From: Rana temporaria
Taxonomy: Eukaryota > Chordata > Amphibia > Anura > Ranidae
Assembly (NCBI RefSeq): GCF_905171775.1
Contig: NC_053494.1
Coordinates: forward strand, 198,353,544-198,417,543
Length of the DNA stretch: 64,000 nt
Direction: 5' to 3'
Shown: positions 54,556 to 64,000 of the stretch, piece by piece
Position numbering within the stretch: the first letter of the stretch is position 1
Layout of the letters: each line of letters opens with the position of its first letter
The notes under the pieces: model-generated
The model's database searches: none
What the model saw: the letters and a program-made list of their open reading frames with translations, nothing else
What the model was told of the DNA's origin: nothing
Program-made: the position numbers and the translations under genes

Positions 54556-55127
54556 GGCCTAGTACACACGACCGAGTTTCTCGGCAAAAACCAGCAAGAA
54601 CCTTGCTGGGAGATATTTTTTTGCCAAGGAAACCGGTCGTGTGTACATTTTCGTAGAGGAAACTGTCGAGAACCTCGACGAGCCAAAAAGAGAGCAAGTT
54701 CTCTATTTTCTCGACGGAAGTCTGATTTGGCTCGTCGAGTTTCTGGTCGGGCTGGTTTTCAATGAGAAACTCGAACGTCTGTATGCTAAGAAACCCGCGC
54801 TTGCTCAGATTAAAGTATGAGACGGAGTAAAAGTAGCATTTGTAATGGAGATAACACATTTTTAAAGCTGTAACAGACTGAAAAGTGCAAATGTCTCTTA
54901 CCAAACTTTTATTTAACACGCAAACACATGAAATTAGCAAAAGCAGCCCCAAGAGTTTAGCCAGTGGAATCAAACTTCCCCTGCCGTTGTATGTGTTGTA
55001 TGTCACCGTGTTTGAGAACGAGGAGATTTTGGCTTGACTGTGTGTACGCAAAGCAAGCTAACAAGGAACTCGACGAGGAACTCGATGTGTTTCGCCCATC
55101 GAGTTTCTCAGTCGTGTGTACGAGGCC
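54556..55127. mobile_element. Harbinger-derived MITE
   Basis: GGCCTAGTACACACGACCG and AGTCGTGTGTACGAGGCC ends carry a perfect TGA duplication (54553-54555, 55128-55130). The inner sequence GCGCTTGCTCAGATTAAAG, GTAACAGACTGAAAAGTGC and CAGCCCCAAGAG again joins the two inner ends of the autonomous Harbinger. Confidence 0.85.
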
Positions 55128-55149
55128 TGAGAATCCTTTGATCAGAACC

Positions 55150-56500
55150 TTTGTTAAAACATCATGAGAAAATTTCGGTCCTAGGAGAAAATACATTCAA
55201 GAGAAAATAACATAAGAAGATTCGGTCCTAAAAGAAAATACCCTAAGAACAATCAATCCTAAGAAAAAATACCCCAAAACCTTCAATCATATGAGAAAAA
55301 ATCTTATGAACCTTTGATCCTAAGAGAAAACACAAGAAGAACATTCTATCAAAAAAGAAAATACCCTAAGAACAATAAATTCAAACAGAAAATACTATAA
55401 GAACAATCAATCCTAAGGCCCCGTACACACGACTCTATCTGTCCGCTGGGATTTATCCGCGGATCAGTTCCAGCAGACAAATCCGGTCGTGTGTTTGGCC
55501 TTGCTAAGAAATCTATCCGCTGGAAACCTGTCCGTCGGACGTGTTCGGTCGTCTGTACAGACTCACCGGACACGTCCGACCGACCGCCATCCCTCGCATG
55601 CGTCGTACTGATTCGACGCATGCGTGGAAGCTTTGAACTTCCAGGGCCGCCCACGTCACCGCGTCATCGTCGCGGCGACGGCGCGGCCACGCCCCACGTA
55701 TTGTTTACGCGCGGATTTCTGTCTGATGGTGTGTACAACCATCAGACAGAAATCTCCGGGCGGACATGTCCGCTGAAAACGGTCCAGCGGACCGTTTTCA
55801 GCGGATTATCCGCCCGTGTGTACGAGGCCTTAGAGAAAACACCATAAGAACAATCAATCCTAAGAAAAAATACCATAAGAACAATCAATCCTAAGAAAAA
55901 ATACCCTAAGAACCTTCAATCATAAAATACCTTACGAATCTTTGATCCTAAGAAAAAATACCAAAAAGAACATTTGGTCCTAAATGAAAATACCAAACGA
56001 ACAACTAATACCCCAAGAACAATCAATCCTAAGAAAAAAATACCATAAAAACAACCAATTCTAAGAGGAAATACCCCAAGAACAATCAGTCCTAAGAGAA
56101 AATATCATAAGAACAACCAATCCTAAGAGAAAATACCCCAAGAACAATCAATCCTAAGAGAAAATACCCCAAGAACAATCAATCTTAAGAGAAAAAAACA
56201 TAAGAACAACCAATCCTAAGAGAAAATACCCGGGGAACAATTAATCCTAAGAGGAAATACCATAGGAACAACCAATCCTAAGAGGAAATACCCCAAGAAC
56301 AATCAGTCCTAAGAGGAAATACCCCAAGAACAATCAGTCCTAAGAGAAAATAACATAAAAACAACCAATCCTAAGAGAAAATACCCCAAGAACAATCAAT
56401 CTTAAGAGAAAATAACATAAGAACAACCAATCCTAAGAGAAAATACCCCAAGAACCTTCAATCATATGAGAAAATATCTTATGAACCTTTGATCCTAGGA
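55150..56500 (+). repeat. ~30-bp A-rich satellite array
   Basis: The unit AAGAACAATCAATCCTAAGA plus GAAAATACCCC repeats about 30 times with variation. The array is interrupted by the MITE at 55417-55829. No spacers, so it is not CRISPR-like. Confidence 0.9.
55417..55829. mobile_element. Harbinger-type MITE inside the satellite
   Basis: GGCCCCGTACACACGACTC and CGTGTGTACGAGGCC ends. The satellite unit reads CCTAAGAGAAAA, and across the insertion it reads CCTAA[element]TTAGAGAAAA. The expected TAA duplication is therefore visible with one substitution on the right. GTCCGCTGGGATTTATCCGC-type palindromic sequence fills the ends, resembling the left end of the autonomous Harbinger. Confidence 0.85.
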
Positions 56501-56629
56501 AAAAGGAAATACACTAAGTGCTGTTTCAAGGTATAGCTTACTGCCACATTCCCAAGAGCAAAACATCGAATGATAATACCCCAGTGGAGACTTTAAATGC
56601 AGAATATGAAAAAATGCAGCATGCTCGAA

Positions 56630-56755
56630 AAAAAATGTTGACGTTTCGACATTCGAAAAATTATGTGAAGCCCACACACGATCATTTTAAATGAATTTTT
56701 TTTAAAACAAAGTTTTTTTTCATGCCGAAAAATGATCATGTGTACGCGGCATAAG
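56630..56755. mobile_element. Harbinger MITE right-end fragment
   Basis: CACACACGATCATTTT followed by CGAAAAATGATCATGTGTAC and GCGGCATAAG matches the right end of the 8662-9222 family. No left end. Confidence 0.6.
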
Positions 56756-56857
56756 GCTCTTGATTCTGGAGCACCAGGTTGGCCCTTGTATTGTGCAACC
56801 AGATCATCAAGGGTGTTCACAGGAAAGTACTCAAAGCATTTTTCAAGTTCTGCCTTT

Positions 56858-57690
56858 AACCACTTAAGCCCCGAACCATTATGCAGGTTAAGGACCTTGC
56901 CCCTTTTTGCGTTTCGGCACTGCGTCGCTTTAACTAACAATTGCGCGGTCGAGCGATGTGGCTCCCAAACAAAATTGGAGTCCTTTTTTTTGCCCACAAA
57001 TAGAGCTTTGTTTTGGTGGTATTTGATCACCTCTGCAGTTTTTATTTTTTGTGCTATAAACAAAAATAGAGCGACAATTTTGAAAAAAATGCAATATTTT
57101 TTACTTTTTGCTATAATATCCCCAAAAAAGATATATATATATAAAAAAAATGTTTTCCTCAGTTTAGGCCGATACGTATTCTTTTACTTATTTTTGTTAA
57201 AAAAAATCGCAATAAGCGTTTATCGATTGGTTTGCGCAACATTTATAGCGTTTACAAAATAGGGTATAGTTTTATGGCATTTTTATTAATAATTTTTTTT
57301 TTTACTACTAATGGCAGCAATCAGCGATTTTTTTCGTGACTGCGACATTATGGCGGACACATCGGACAATTTTGACACATTTTTGGGACCATTGTCATTT
57401 TCACAGCGAAAAGTGCTATAAAAGTGCGCTGATTACTGTGAAAATGACAATGCAGTGAAGGAGTTAACCACTAGGGAGCACTGTAGGGGTTAAGTGTGAC
57501 CTCATGTGTGCTTCTAACTGTAGCCCCCCTACAGTTAGGGGGTGGACGTGTGAAGTCAGTGATCGTCGTTCCCTATATCAGGGAACAGACGATCACTGAC
57601 ATTGCCACAGTGAAGAACAGGGAAGGTGTGTTTACACTCACCTCTCCCAGTTCTTCAGCTTCTGTGACTGATGGCGGAACACGGCTGGGC
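56858..57690 (+). mobile_element. TTAACCACTTAAG element, uninterrupted copy
   Basis: Starts TTAACCACTTAAGCCCCGA and follows 21664-23480 in order (CGGCACTGCGTCGCTTTAAC, AGGCCGATACGTATTC, CACATTTTTGGGACCATTGT). Its GCAGGTTAAGGACC is the empty site for the element at 21699. The 3' end is not defined. Confidence 0.75.
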
Positions 57691-57712
57691 TCTTAAAGGG
57701 GACGTATATATG

Positions 57713-57891
57713 TTTGATGGCACAGTGGCTGCAATTAATGGGCACAGTGGCTGCGTTTGATGGCACAGTGGCTGCAATTGATGGGCACAGTGGCTGCGTT
57801 TGATGGCACAGTGGCTGCAATTGATGGGCACAGTGGCTGCAATTGATGGGCACAGTGGCTGCATTTGATGGGCACAGTGACTGCATTTGAT
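57713..57891 (+). repeat. ~21-bp minisatellite (GGCACAGTGGCTGC)
   Basis: GATGGGCACAGTGGCTGCAA repeats eight to nine times directly after the TTAACCACTTAAG element. A related but different array follows the first copy at 23506. Confidence 0.85.
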
Positions 57892-57924
57892 GGGGGTTTT
57901 TTTCAGAATTTTTCAGTTTGTTTG

Positions 57925-57964
57925 TGCCCCCCCCAAAAAAACTTTAGAGCACCAGCCACCACTG
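57925..57964 (-). mobile_element. hAT-type terminus (fragment)
   Basis: GAGCACCAGCCACCACTG is another lone right end of the CAGTGGCGGCTGG family. Confidence 0.5.
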
Positions 57965-58072
57965 GTATTCACCATTTCAGATTGTAAAGTTTTTTTTGTG
58001 GATTAGTGCTGTTCTTATCACTTTACAAAGTGCACAGTCTATTTGCCTTTAGTAAATCAACTACAATGTAAG

Positions 58073-59460
58073 TGTAGCGCCTGCGTACTTTATGGTACCC
58101 AGGGACTTAAAATGTATATTTGTACTTGCTTTTCTTTCAATTTTTTGTTTTACAGGAGGTTCCCAACTATCAACAACTGTCGGAGAATGGGGCAGAATAG
58201 ATAGTCAGGAGTGTGAAAAGTTAAAATTTTACGATGTATCACTGTATATAACTGCATGCATGACAATGTTTTAAAAATGTTGTAATTTTCTATCTTCTTT
58301 TCTACTATCCCTTTGTATTATAATGCAGATTCAGGTCAGGTATTCAGGAGTGAATACCTTTTGTTGGGACACTGAGGACAGTGTCTATTCAGGTGGTAGG
58401 AGTGTGTAGCGCCTGTGTACTTTATGGTACCGATGCTAGTTAAATTTAGAGGGAGATCAGAGTGTAGTTAAACTCTGATCCAAATTGTTAAGTGCAAAAC
58501 AGGGTCTCTGTCCCGGTTGAGCTGTGCTGTAGGCTATTCTGTTGCATTGGGGTGTTCTTCCAACCATGGTGCTGCAGGTGGCAGCAGTGGAGTCAAGGTT
58601 TGGGTGCTCTTTTCCAGCAGCCAATCAGGAGGGTTTGGCCTCGCTGTGCATGCTGGGGAGGGGTATTTATAAGGAAGACGCCATTGGTTCTGGGTCTTCT
58701 TCAAGTGTGGCACCCACCTTTAGGGTGACCACATCACGGCGCCCTGGCGTTATGGCCTATCTGGCCACGCGGTGTTCCTGGTTCCGGGACAATGTTGGCC
58801 CAGAGCATCTGAACAGCGACAGGAACCCAGTGAGTGGCTGGGTTCCCACCTTTGAGTATCCCAAGCTGTATTGCTGTTCGGTGGGGAGTTCTTCTGAGGA
58901 GCGCAATTGGGAGGCTGGCGGTCCAAAAGGGCCTCGACAAACCACCGGGGATCAAGGTAGCCGGACACTGAAGGATTGATCACCTGTCAGCGTAATTTAT
59001 CTAAGGTGGATTGCCTCCGTAACTACAATCAGAGAGGGCCTGTGGCAGAGGTGTCTCCCTGAGGTTCAACAAGGAGGGTCTGTGGCAGAGACTTTGTCCT
59101 ACAAATGTCCAAGTGATACTCCGGCTGCCAGGTCAGTGAGAGAGGCCTTTCTGGGTACACTAAACCCACCCAGGCAGGAGTGGCGCAGAGAAGTGTTACA
59201 CGTGGGAGCAGGACTGTTTCCCTATCATCACGCCTGAATCTGCTGTTCTCCTTTCTTCTTCAACTTTACTTTCCTCACCACAAGTTTATTGTTATTACCC
59301 GGCTGGGTAATAAAGAGCACAGCAAAGAGCACCTGTTGCGGACATTCCTTTTACTTCTACCAAATGCAATACGCATCATTCACCCCTAGGAATTCGGGGG
59401 AGCCATGAGCTAAATGTGCCACCCAAAACAACCAGCAGCTCCTCTGGGGGTAATGCTACA
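58073..59460 (+). mobile_element. Truncated LTR retroelement with 3' LTR
   Basis: It starts TGTAGCGCCTGCGTACTTTA and ends GTAATGCTACA, flanked by TAAG on both sides (58069-58072, 59461-59464). The start motif recurs at 58405 (TGTAGCGCCTGTGTACTTTA), so 58405-59460 looks like one full LTR of about 1056 bp. It has a TATA-like TATTTATAAGG near 58665 and AATAAA at about 59308. The first 330 bp may be a 5' LTR stump plus internal remnant. No gag or pol is seen; the 145-aa ORF in the LTR has no known domain. Confidence 0.65.
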
Positions 59461-59464
59461 TAAG

Positions 59465-60544
59465 AAAAATCACCAAAACAAATTTGTGAAAGCTGGCAAA
59501 TGTATGTGCTGTTTCGTCAGATGAATAGTTATGCTACATTTTTTTATAAATAGATCCCGAAGTAGTTGTTGACTTGAAGCAGTAAGGTTTCACACAAACA
59601 CCTTTAAAAAAAAACACCTTCCATGACACCTTCTACAGTATAAGGCTCCATGCACACTGATGCTAAAAAAAAATTATAAAAAAAACGCCAGTAGCTTTGC
59701 AGGGAGCCTTTCAATGTTTTTTAGCGTTTTTGCAATAGCTTTCATCAGCGTTTTTCAGTGTAGCTTTCAGTGTATGGGACGGGTGTTGCTGGCGCAAATG
59801 AAAAAACAAAGTTGTTCTATATTAATGGGTTTGCTGCAATCAAAAAAAGGTGTCTCGTCCAGAATGAAATAAGTGTAATATACGGATTGCGCTACCCTGG
59901 TGGTTAGTCTATATCCACCTAGTCCTGGGCAATAATTGCAATTATTAGCCCCTATGTATATCACCCCTATTGACAATCCACCAAACATATATGTGTATAT
60001 AAATGTGTACCGAGTGCTCACATGCAAATATTCCTCTCAGGACAGTGTAAAAAACACATACATATGTGTACCATGCATGTATTAAATAGTGCACTTAAAA
60101 AACGTGCGTTCCCCTATATCAGATTCAAAAAGATCCTTACCACGAAAACAAACAATTTTTATAGTGACAACAAAAAAATATATAAAATATATATATACGA
60201 AAAAATTTTTATATATGAAAATTAAATAGAGGTCTTCTAGATTGATCCTCTGATAACCAAGTGCTCATAAGCGATCAATGCTTCTCCTGTGGAGTGTTAA
60301 AACACAACGTGATTTCACCACTTCCGTGATAGTCCCGTCACCGTTAAGAATGGCCACTCACCAGATCACATTTAATAAATGCCTTTGGTTCATTCCCAGG
60401 ATAACCACTCCTCTTTTGCGTCTCCACAACTGTCAGGTGTCTTGGGTATATTAGTGTGGTCTCTTTTTCTCTATAAAAGCTCACAGAAAAAGAGTGCCCC
60501 TTATAGTGTAGTATGTAAAATAATTTATTATTTAAAATCAAAGC
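59465..60544. other. Unclassified, with dispersed-repeat pieces
   Basis: GGCTCCATGCACACTGATGC at 59644 resembles the start of a frog MITE. The remainder is AT-rich without genes. Confidence 0.35.
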
Positions 60545-60552
60545 ATATATTG

Positions 60553-61322
60553 CAGGGTTTGACAAATTTGCTTGGAATCTAGGAGCCAGCTAAAAAAGTT
60601 AGGAGCCAGAAAACGCGCCCTGTCCCGACGAGCTTGCGCGCAGAAGCGAACACATACGTGAGTAGCGCCCGCATATGTAAACGGTGTTCAAACCACACAT
60701 GTGAGGTATCGCCGTGATTGGAATAGCGAGAGCAATAATTCTAGCCCTAGACCTCCTCTGTAACTCAAAACATGCAACCTATGAAGATTTTAAAGGGTAA
60801 AAGTTTGTCGGCATTCCATGAGCGGATGCAATTTTGAAGCGTGACATGTTGGGTATGAATTTACTCGGCGTAACATTATCTTTCATAATATTAAAAAAAA
60901 CGGGGAAAACTTTACTTTTGTCTTATTTTTTTATTAAAAAAAGTGTAATTTTTTCCCAAAAAAGTGCGTTTGTAAGACCGCTGCGCAAATACGGCGTGAC
61001 AGAAAGTATTGCAACGATCGCCATTTTATTCTCTAGTGTGTTAGGATAAAAAATATATATAATGTTTGGGGGTTCTAATTAGAGGGAAGAAGATGGCAGT
61101 AAAAATTGTGAAAAATTACATTAGAATTGCGGTTTAACTTGTAATGCTTAACTTGTAATACCAACGGCCACCACCAGATGGCGCCAGCTTACACATCTGG
61201 TGGTAATAACTTGTAATACCAACAGCTCACCACCAGATGGCGCCAGCTCACAAAAAAAAAAAAGACAAGTCGCCAGGACCCTATTTCTAGTCGCCATGGC
61301 GACCGGGATTTGTCGAGCCCTG
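60553..61322. mobile_element. hAT element (CAGGGTTTGACAAAT)
   Basis: CAGGGTTTGACAAAT and ATTTGTCGAGCCCTG are inverted ends with a perfect 8-bp duplication ATATATTG (60545-60552, 61323-61330). It is 770 bp. A segment of about 58 bp (TAACTTGTAATACCAAC, CACCACCAGATGGCGCCAGC) is tandemly duplicated at about 61147-61245. No transposase. Confidence 0.9.
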
Positions 61323-61330
61323 ATATATTG

Positions 61331-62370
61331 CACTCACATTTAGTTGTGCCCGTATGCCGGCACCAAGCTTATTCGCAAGGAAGCTTCCTGAGGACGCATT
61401 ATACATTGCGAAACGCGTAGAGGCTGCTGACATCTACGGGACAACATGCTGACCGTAAAACAGGCGGAGGGGGAACACGAGAGAGGAGCGGCTTTTGGCT
61501 TTAAGGCATCAGCATACCAAGACATCTTGGACAATTTCATGCTCCCACCCTATCCAAAACTAAAAAAAAAAAAAAGTTTTGACTTTAGTTATACTTTAAT
61601 AAGCAGATAACAAAGTAGAAAAGGGAAAGTATAAATTTCTCACTTAACACTGTATATGATGTAATGTGATCATGGAACGGGTAAATTAAACTACCCACAG
61701 TTGGTCCTTTTCACCTCATGCAGATGCCTCCATTGCACCACCTGTAGTTACCTCATTGCATTTCTATATTACACAACCATAATGGAGCAATTAGCTGCAC
61801 TGAACTGATTATACGGTAACGGCGCACAGTATGCGGACAGGAGGTAATGTTTGACTGACAGACAGACCTCGGGGTTATGAAGTAAGGAGTCACATAACGA
61901 TGATTATCACTAGCTGGACCCAGCTGGATGCAACTCCATGGATCTGACATAACAGGACATTAAAAAGTCATAGCAGAGTTTTGATATTTATATCCCATAG
62001 CGAGAAATCCTACAAACATTTCTGCCTGGTCATGCTGAGCTTACTAATGAGGCAATAAGATGGCTGTGACCTCCCGGGGGTGATTTCCACACAACCAAAT
62101 GGACAGCATTGCTGTGCACGGACGTTCCCCCAACACCAGCAAGAAGTTCATTCAGCAGCTTGGTCATCTTTGTTGTTTATGTTAAAGAATGATAAAACGC
62201 ACATTCACTTTTATATATATATATAATATTTTATACACGTTTATATATATTTTTACTATTATAATATTATAATTGGCAACTTTATTTTTTATGCATTCTG
62301 TTTGTGTAAAACATTTCTTTTCATTTGAAGCTTTAATGCTCTTGGCTTGACTTAATTAAAAAAGAGTAGA
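61331..62370. other. GCGAAACGCGTAG repeat piece, otherwise unrecognised
   Basis: TTGCGAAACGCGTAGAGG at 61407 belongs to the same motif family as 35378. The rest has no gene or ends, with AT-rich tracts at 62210-62290. Confidence 0.4.
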
Positions 62371-62372
62371 TA

Positions 62373-62546
62373 CAGTGGAACTTCGGATTGCGAGTAACGC
62401 GGTTAACGAGCGTTTCACAATACGAGCACTGTATTTTTAAAAAGCCTAACTTGACTTCAATGGGGAAACTCGCTTTCATATGCGAGTACTTTGGATTACG
62501 AGCATTCTCCTAGAACGGATTATGCTCATAATCCAAGGTTCCACTG
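62373..62546. mobile_element. Small Tc1/mariner-like MITE (174 bp)
   Basis: CAGTGGAACTTCGGATTGCG and ATAATCCAAGGTTCCACTG are inverted, with TA on both sides (62371-62372, 62547-62548). It contains GAGTAACGCGGTTAACGAGC. A related longer copy is at 36484-37475. Confidence 0.85.
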
Positions 62547-62639
62547 TATAACATTTTTTACCCCAAAGGAACCCTGGAAATAGTTTGGAGGTCTCAGGGT
62601 ACCCATGCTAAAATTTAATAATCAGGGGTAAGTCTGAAG

Positions 62640-62880
62640 AATTCCTCTTACGTTGGTGGTCGGGGGGAAAAATGCCCCCATTATAGTAGTGTTCAGTGGA
62701 AAGGCTATCTATTACAGTACATTGGTGGCCATTGGTAAAAATGTCCCTTAAATTGGTGGTTAGTGGGAAGACCATCTATCATTTACATTGGTGATCAGTG
62801 GGAAAAATATCCTTTACAGTAGTGATCAGTGGGAAGAATAACCTTTCCATTGGTGGTCAATGGGAAGACCATCTCTTACG
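62640..62880 (+). repeat. ~33-bp minisatellite (TTGGTGGTCAGTGGGAA)
   Basis: Imperfect copies of TTGGTGGTCAGTGGGAAGAC and CATCTMTTACA repeat about seven times. They end next to a hAT-like terminus, CAGGGGTGCCCAAAG, at 62885. Confidence 0.75.
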
Positions 62881-63109
62881 ACAGGGGTGCCCAAAGAGTA
62901 GAAAAAAGAGCCTGAAAAATTGTGGTAGAGAGCTCCAGAAGATGGGAGAGGTTCTGAGAAGAAGTCTGGGAGATGAGGATGGGAGGGGGAGACAGGGTGC
63001 TAGGGAGCAGGAGGTCCAGGGCTATATTGAGGCAAGATTGGTGACATAGCTTGAGTTTATTGTTATTGTTAGTATTTTTTATTTTGTTGGGTAATCAGGA
63101 CTGGCAGGG

Positions 63110-63536
63110 GATACGCTTGTATGTAGTTTTTCGGGTTGTAAAAAATTATCGCGTGTGGGCTTAAACGACGTGAAAAACCCGCGCATGCTCAGAAGCAAGT
63201 TATGAGACGGGAGCGCTCGTTCTGGTAAAACTACAGTTCGTAATGGAGTAAGCACATTCATCACGCTGTAACAGACAGAAAAGTGTGAATCGTCTTTTAC
63301 TAACACAAAATCAGACAAAGCAGCCCAAAGGGTGGGGTCATCCGCATGGAACTTCCCCTTTATTGTGCCGTCGTACGTGTTGTACATCACCGCGCTTTGC
63401 TAAAGCATTTTTTTTTAACGATCGTGTGTGGGCAACGTAATTTTAATGATGAAGTTTGAAAAAACTTTGTTTTTTCTAGAGGCTGAAAAATGTTGTTTTT
63501 TACATGCTGAAAAATGATCGTGTGTACGCGGCATAA
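63110..63536. mobile_element. Harbinger-derived MITE, left end missing
   Basis: GCGCATGCTCAGAAGCAAG, GAGACGGGAGCGCTCGTTCT, GTAACAGACAGAAAAG, CAGCCCAAAGGGTGGGG and TTCCCCTTTATTGTGCCG match the inner ends of the autonomous Harbinger. It ends GTGTACGCGGCATAAG, like 8662-9222. Confidence 0.7.
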
Positions 63537-63539
63537 GAG

Positions 63540-64000
63540 TTTAGAGGTAAATCGATAAGTTGTTGAGGCTGGTGGGGTCCAGTGTTTATCATAAACTGCC
63601 ATTTTTTTTAAAATACAATACATGTTATTACCTTTTTTTCAACCCAACTCTGGCTGTTATATCCAGCGTCTCCAGGGTGGATTGGACTTTCCCTTGGTCA
63701 TCCCATGTTGAGCTATCCCCCCCCCCCCCCTCTGATATCTGTAATTTTATGTTGCTGTGAATGTTAAACTGTGCTACACTAGCGGTGGCTTGGTACCTCT
63801 CTTTCCCTTCCCTTTTACATTTACCTGACTTAATATCAAATAAATATTAGTTTATGTATTTTTTAGTCCAAAGCATAGAAAAAGGAAGAGAATGTATACA
63901 AAGCCGCTACACATTTTCTTTAAGACCTTGCCGTTCTTTACAATATAATGTCACCATCCATTCCTATGCAGGTAATGAGGGTTGTTAGGAGGTGCTTTAT
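63540..64000. other. No recognisable feature
   Basis: Sequence to the window end without repeat ends or exon-like frames, apart from a C run near 63718. Confidence 0.4.

Noticed and set aside
55150..56500. CRISPR-like array
   Set aside because: The ~30-bp units are contiguous, with no unique spacers, and the context is vertebrate nuclear DNA.
58542..58979. 145-aa ORF as a host or retroviral gene
   Set aside because: It lies wholly inside the LTR and shows no gag, pol, env or other recognisable domain.

Overview
The window is non-coding, repeat-dominated vertebrate nuclear DNA. Its repeat families (the TTAACCACTTAAG, GGGCCAGATTCAC, CCTCCCTGGCGG and CCGGTTCACACAG elements and L2-type LINE tails) are ones I associate with frogs, most likely a ranoid frog. 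This organism call rests on remembered repeat character, not on a search. There are no bacterial-style operons, tRNA, rRNA or CRISPR.

Host genes: the only trace is one ABCG1/ABCG4-like exon on the minus strand near 12.33-12.52 kb, apparently isolated. Everything else that codes belongs to transposable elements.

The centrepiece is a complete PIF/Harbinger-type DNA transposon at 25368-33776, about 8.4 kb. It has matching TIRs and a TAA target duplication on both sides, and it carries three intact spliced genes. They are a MADF-domain protein (minus, 2 exons, 353 aa), a Myb/SANT-like protein with a long acidic repeat and a coiled-coil tail (plus, 3 exons, 359 aa), and a HARBI1-like DDE transposase (minus, 2 exons, 406 aa). 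Having both a MADF and a Myb/SANT accessory gene in one element is unusual to my knowledge. The 3' end of the MADF gene overlaps an inverted partial copy of its own first exon, so its transcript should fold into a long hairpin.

That transposon lies inside a ~150-bp TA-flanked MITE, which lies inside a minus-strand L2 LINE fragment. The LINE fragment also holds a TTAA-type MITE and a GGGCC-type MITE. A second, inverted L2 copy at 23.64-23.98 kb preserves two of the pre-insertion sites, so those target duplications can be read directly. Harbinger-type MITEs elsewhere (8.66, 40.74, 54.56, 63.1 kb) keep both subterminal regions of the autonomous element joined together, and look like its deletion derivatives.

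Layout. 0-5.4 kb: hAT MITE, solo LTR with a nested TTAA MITE, two GGGCC/GGTAGATT MITEs. 5.8-9.7 kb: CCGGTTCACAC and Harbinger MITEs plus a long inverted repeat. 10-20 kb: TTAA MITEs, ABCG exon, minisatellites, a CCTCCCTGGCGG element, a TAGGGCTG element in a TA microsatellite. 20-25 kb: nested MITEs and L2. 25-34 kb: the autonomous Harbinger. 34-46 kb: Tc1-like remnant, 42-bp and 90-bp tandem arrays, Harbinger MITE, L2. 46-55 kb: four hAT-type elements (three with perfect and one with near-perfect 8-bp duplications), TTAA and GGTAGATT MITEs, Harbinger MITE. 55-64 kb: a ~30-bp satellite split by a MITE, an LTR element, another hAT element, and a Tc1-like MITE.
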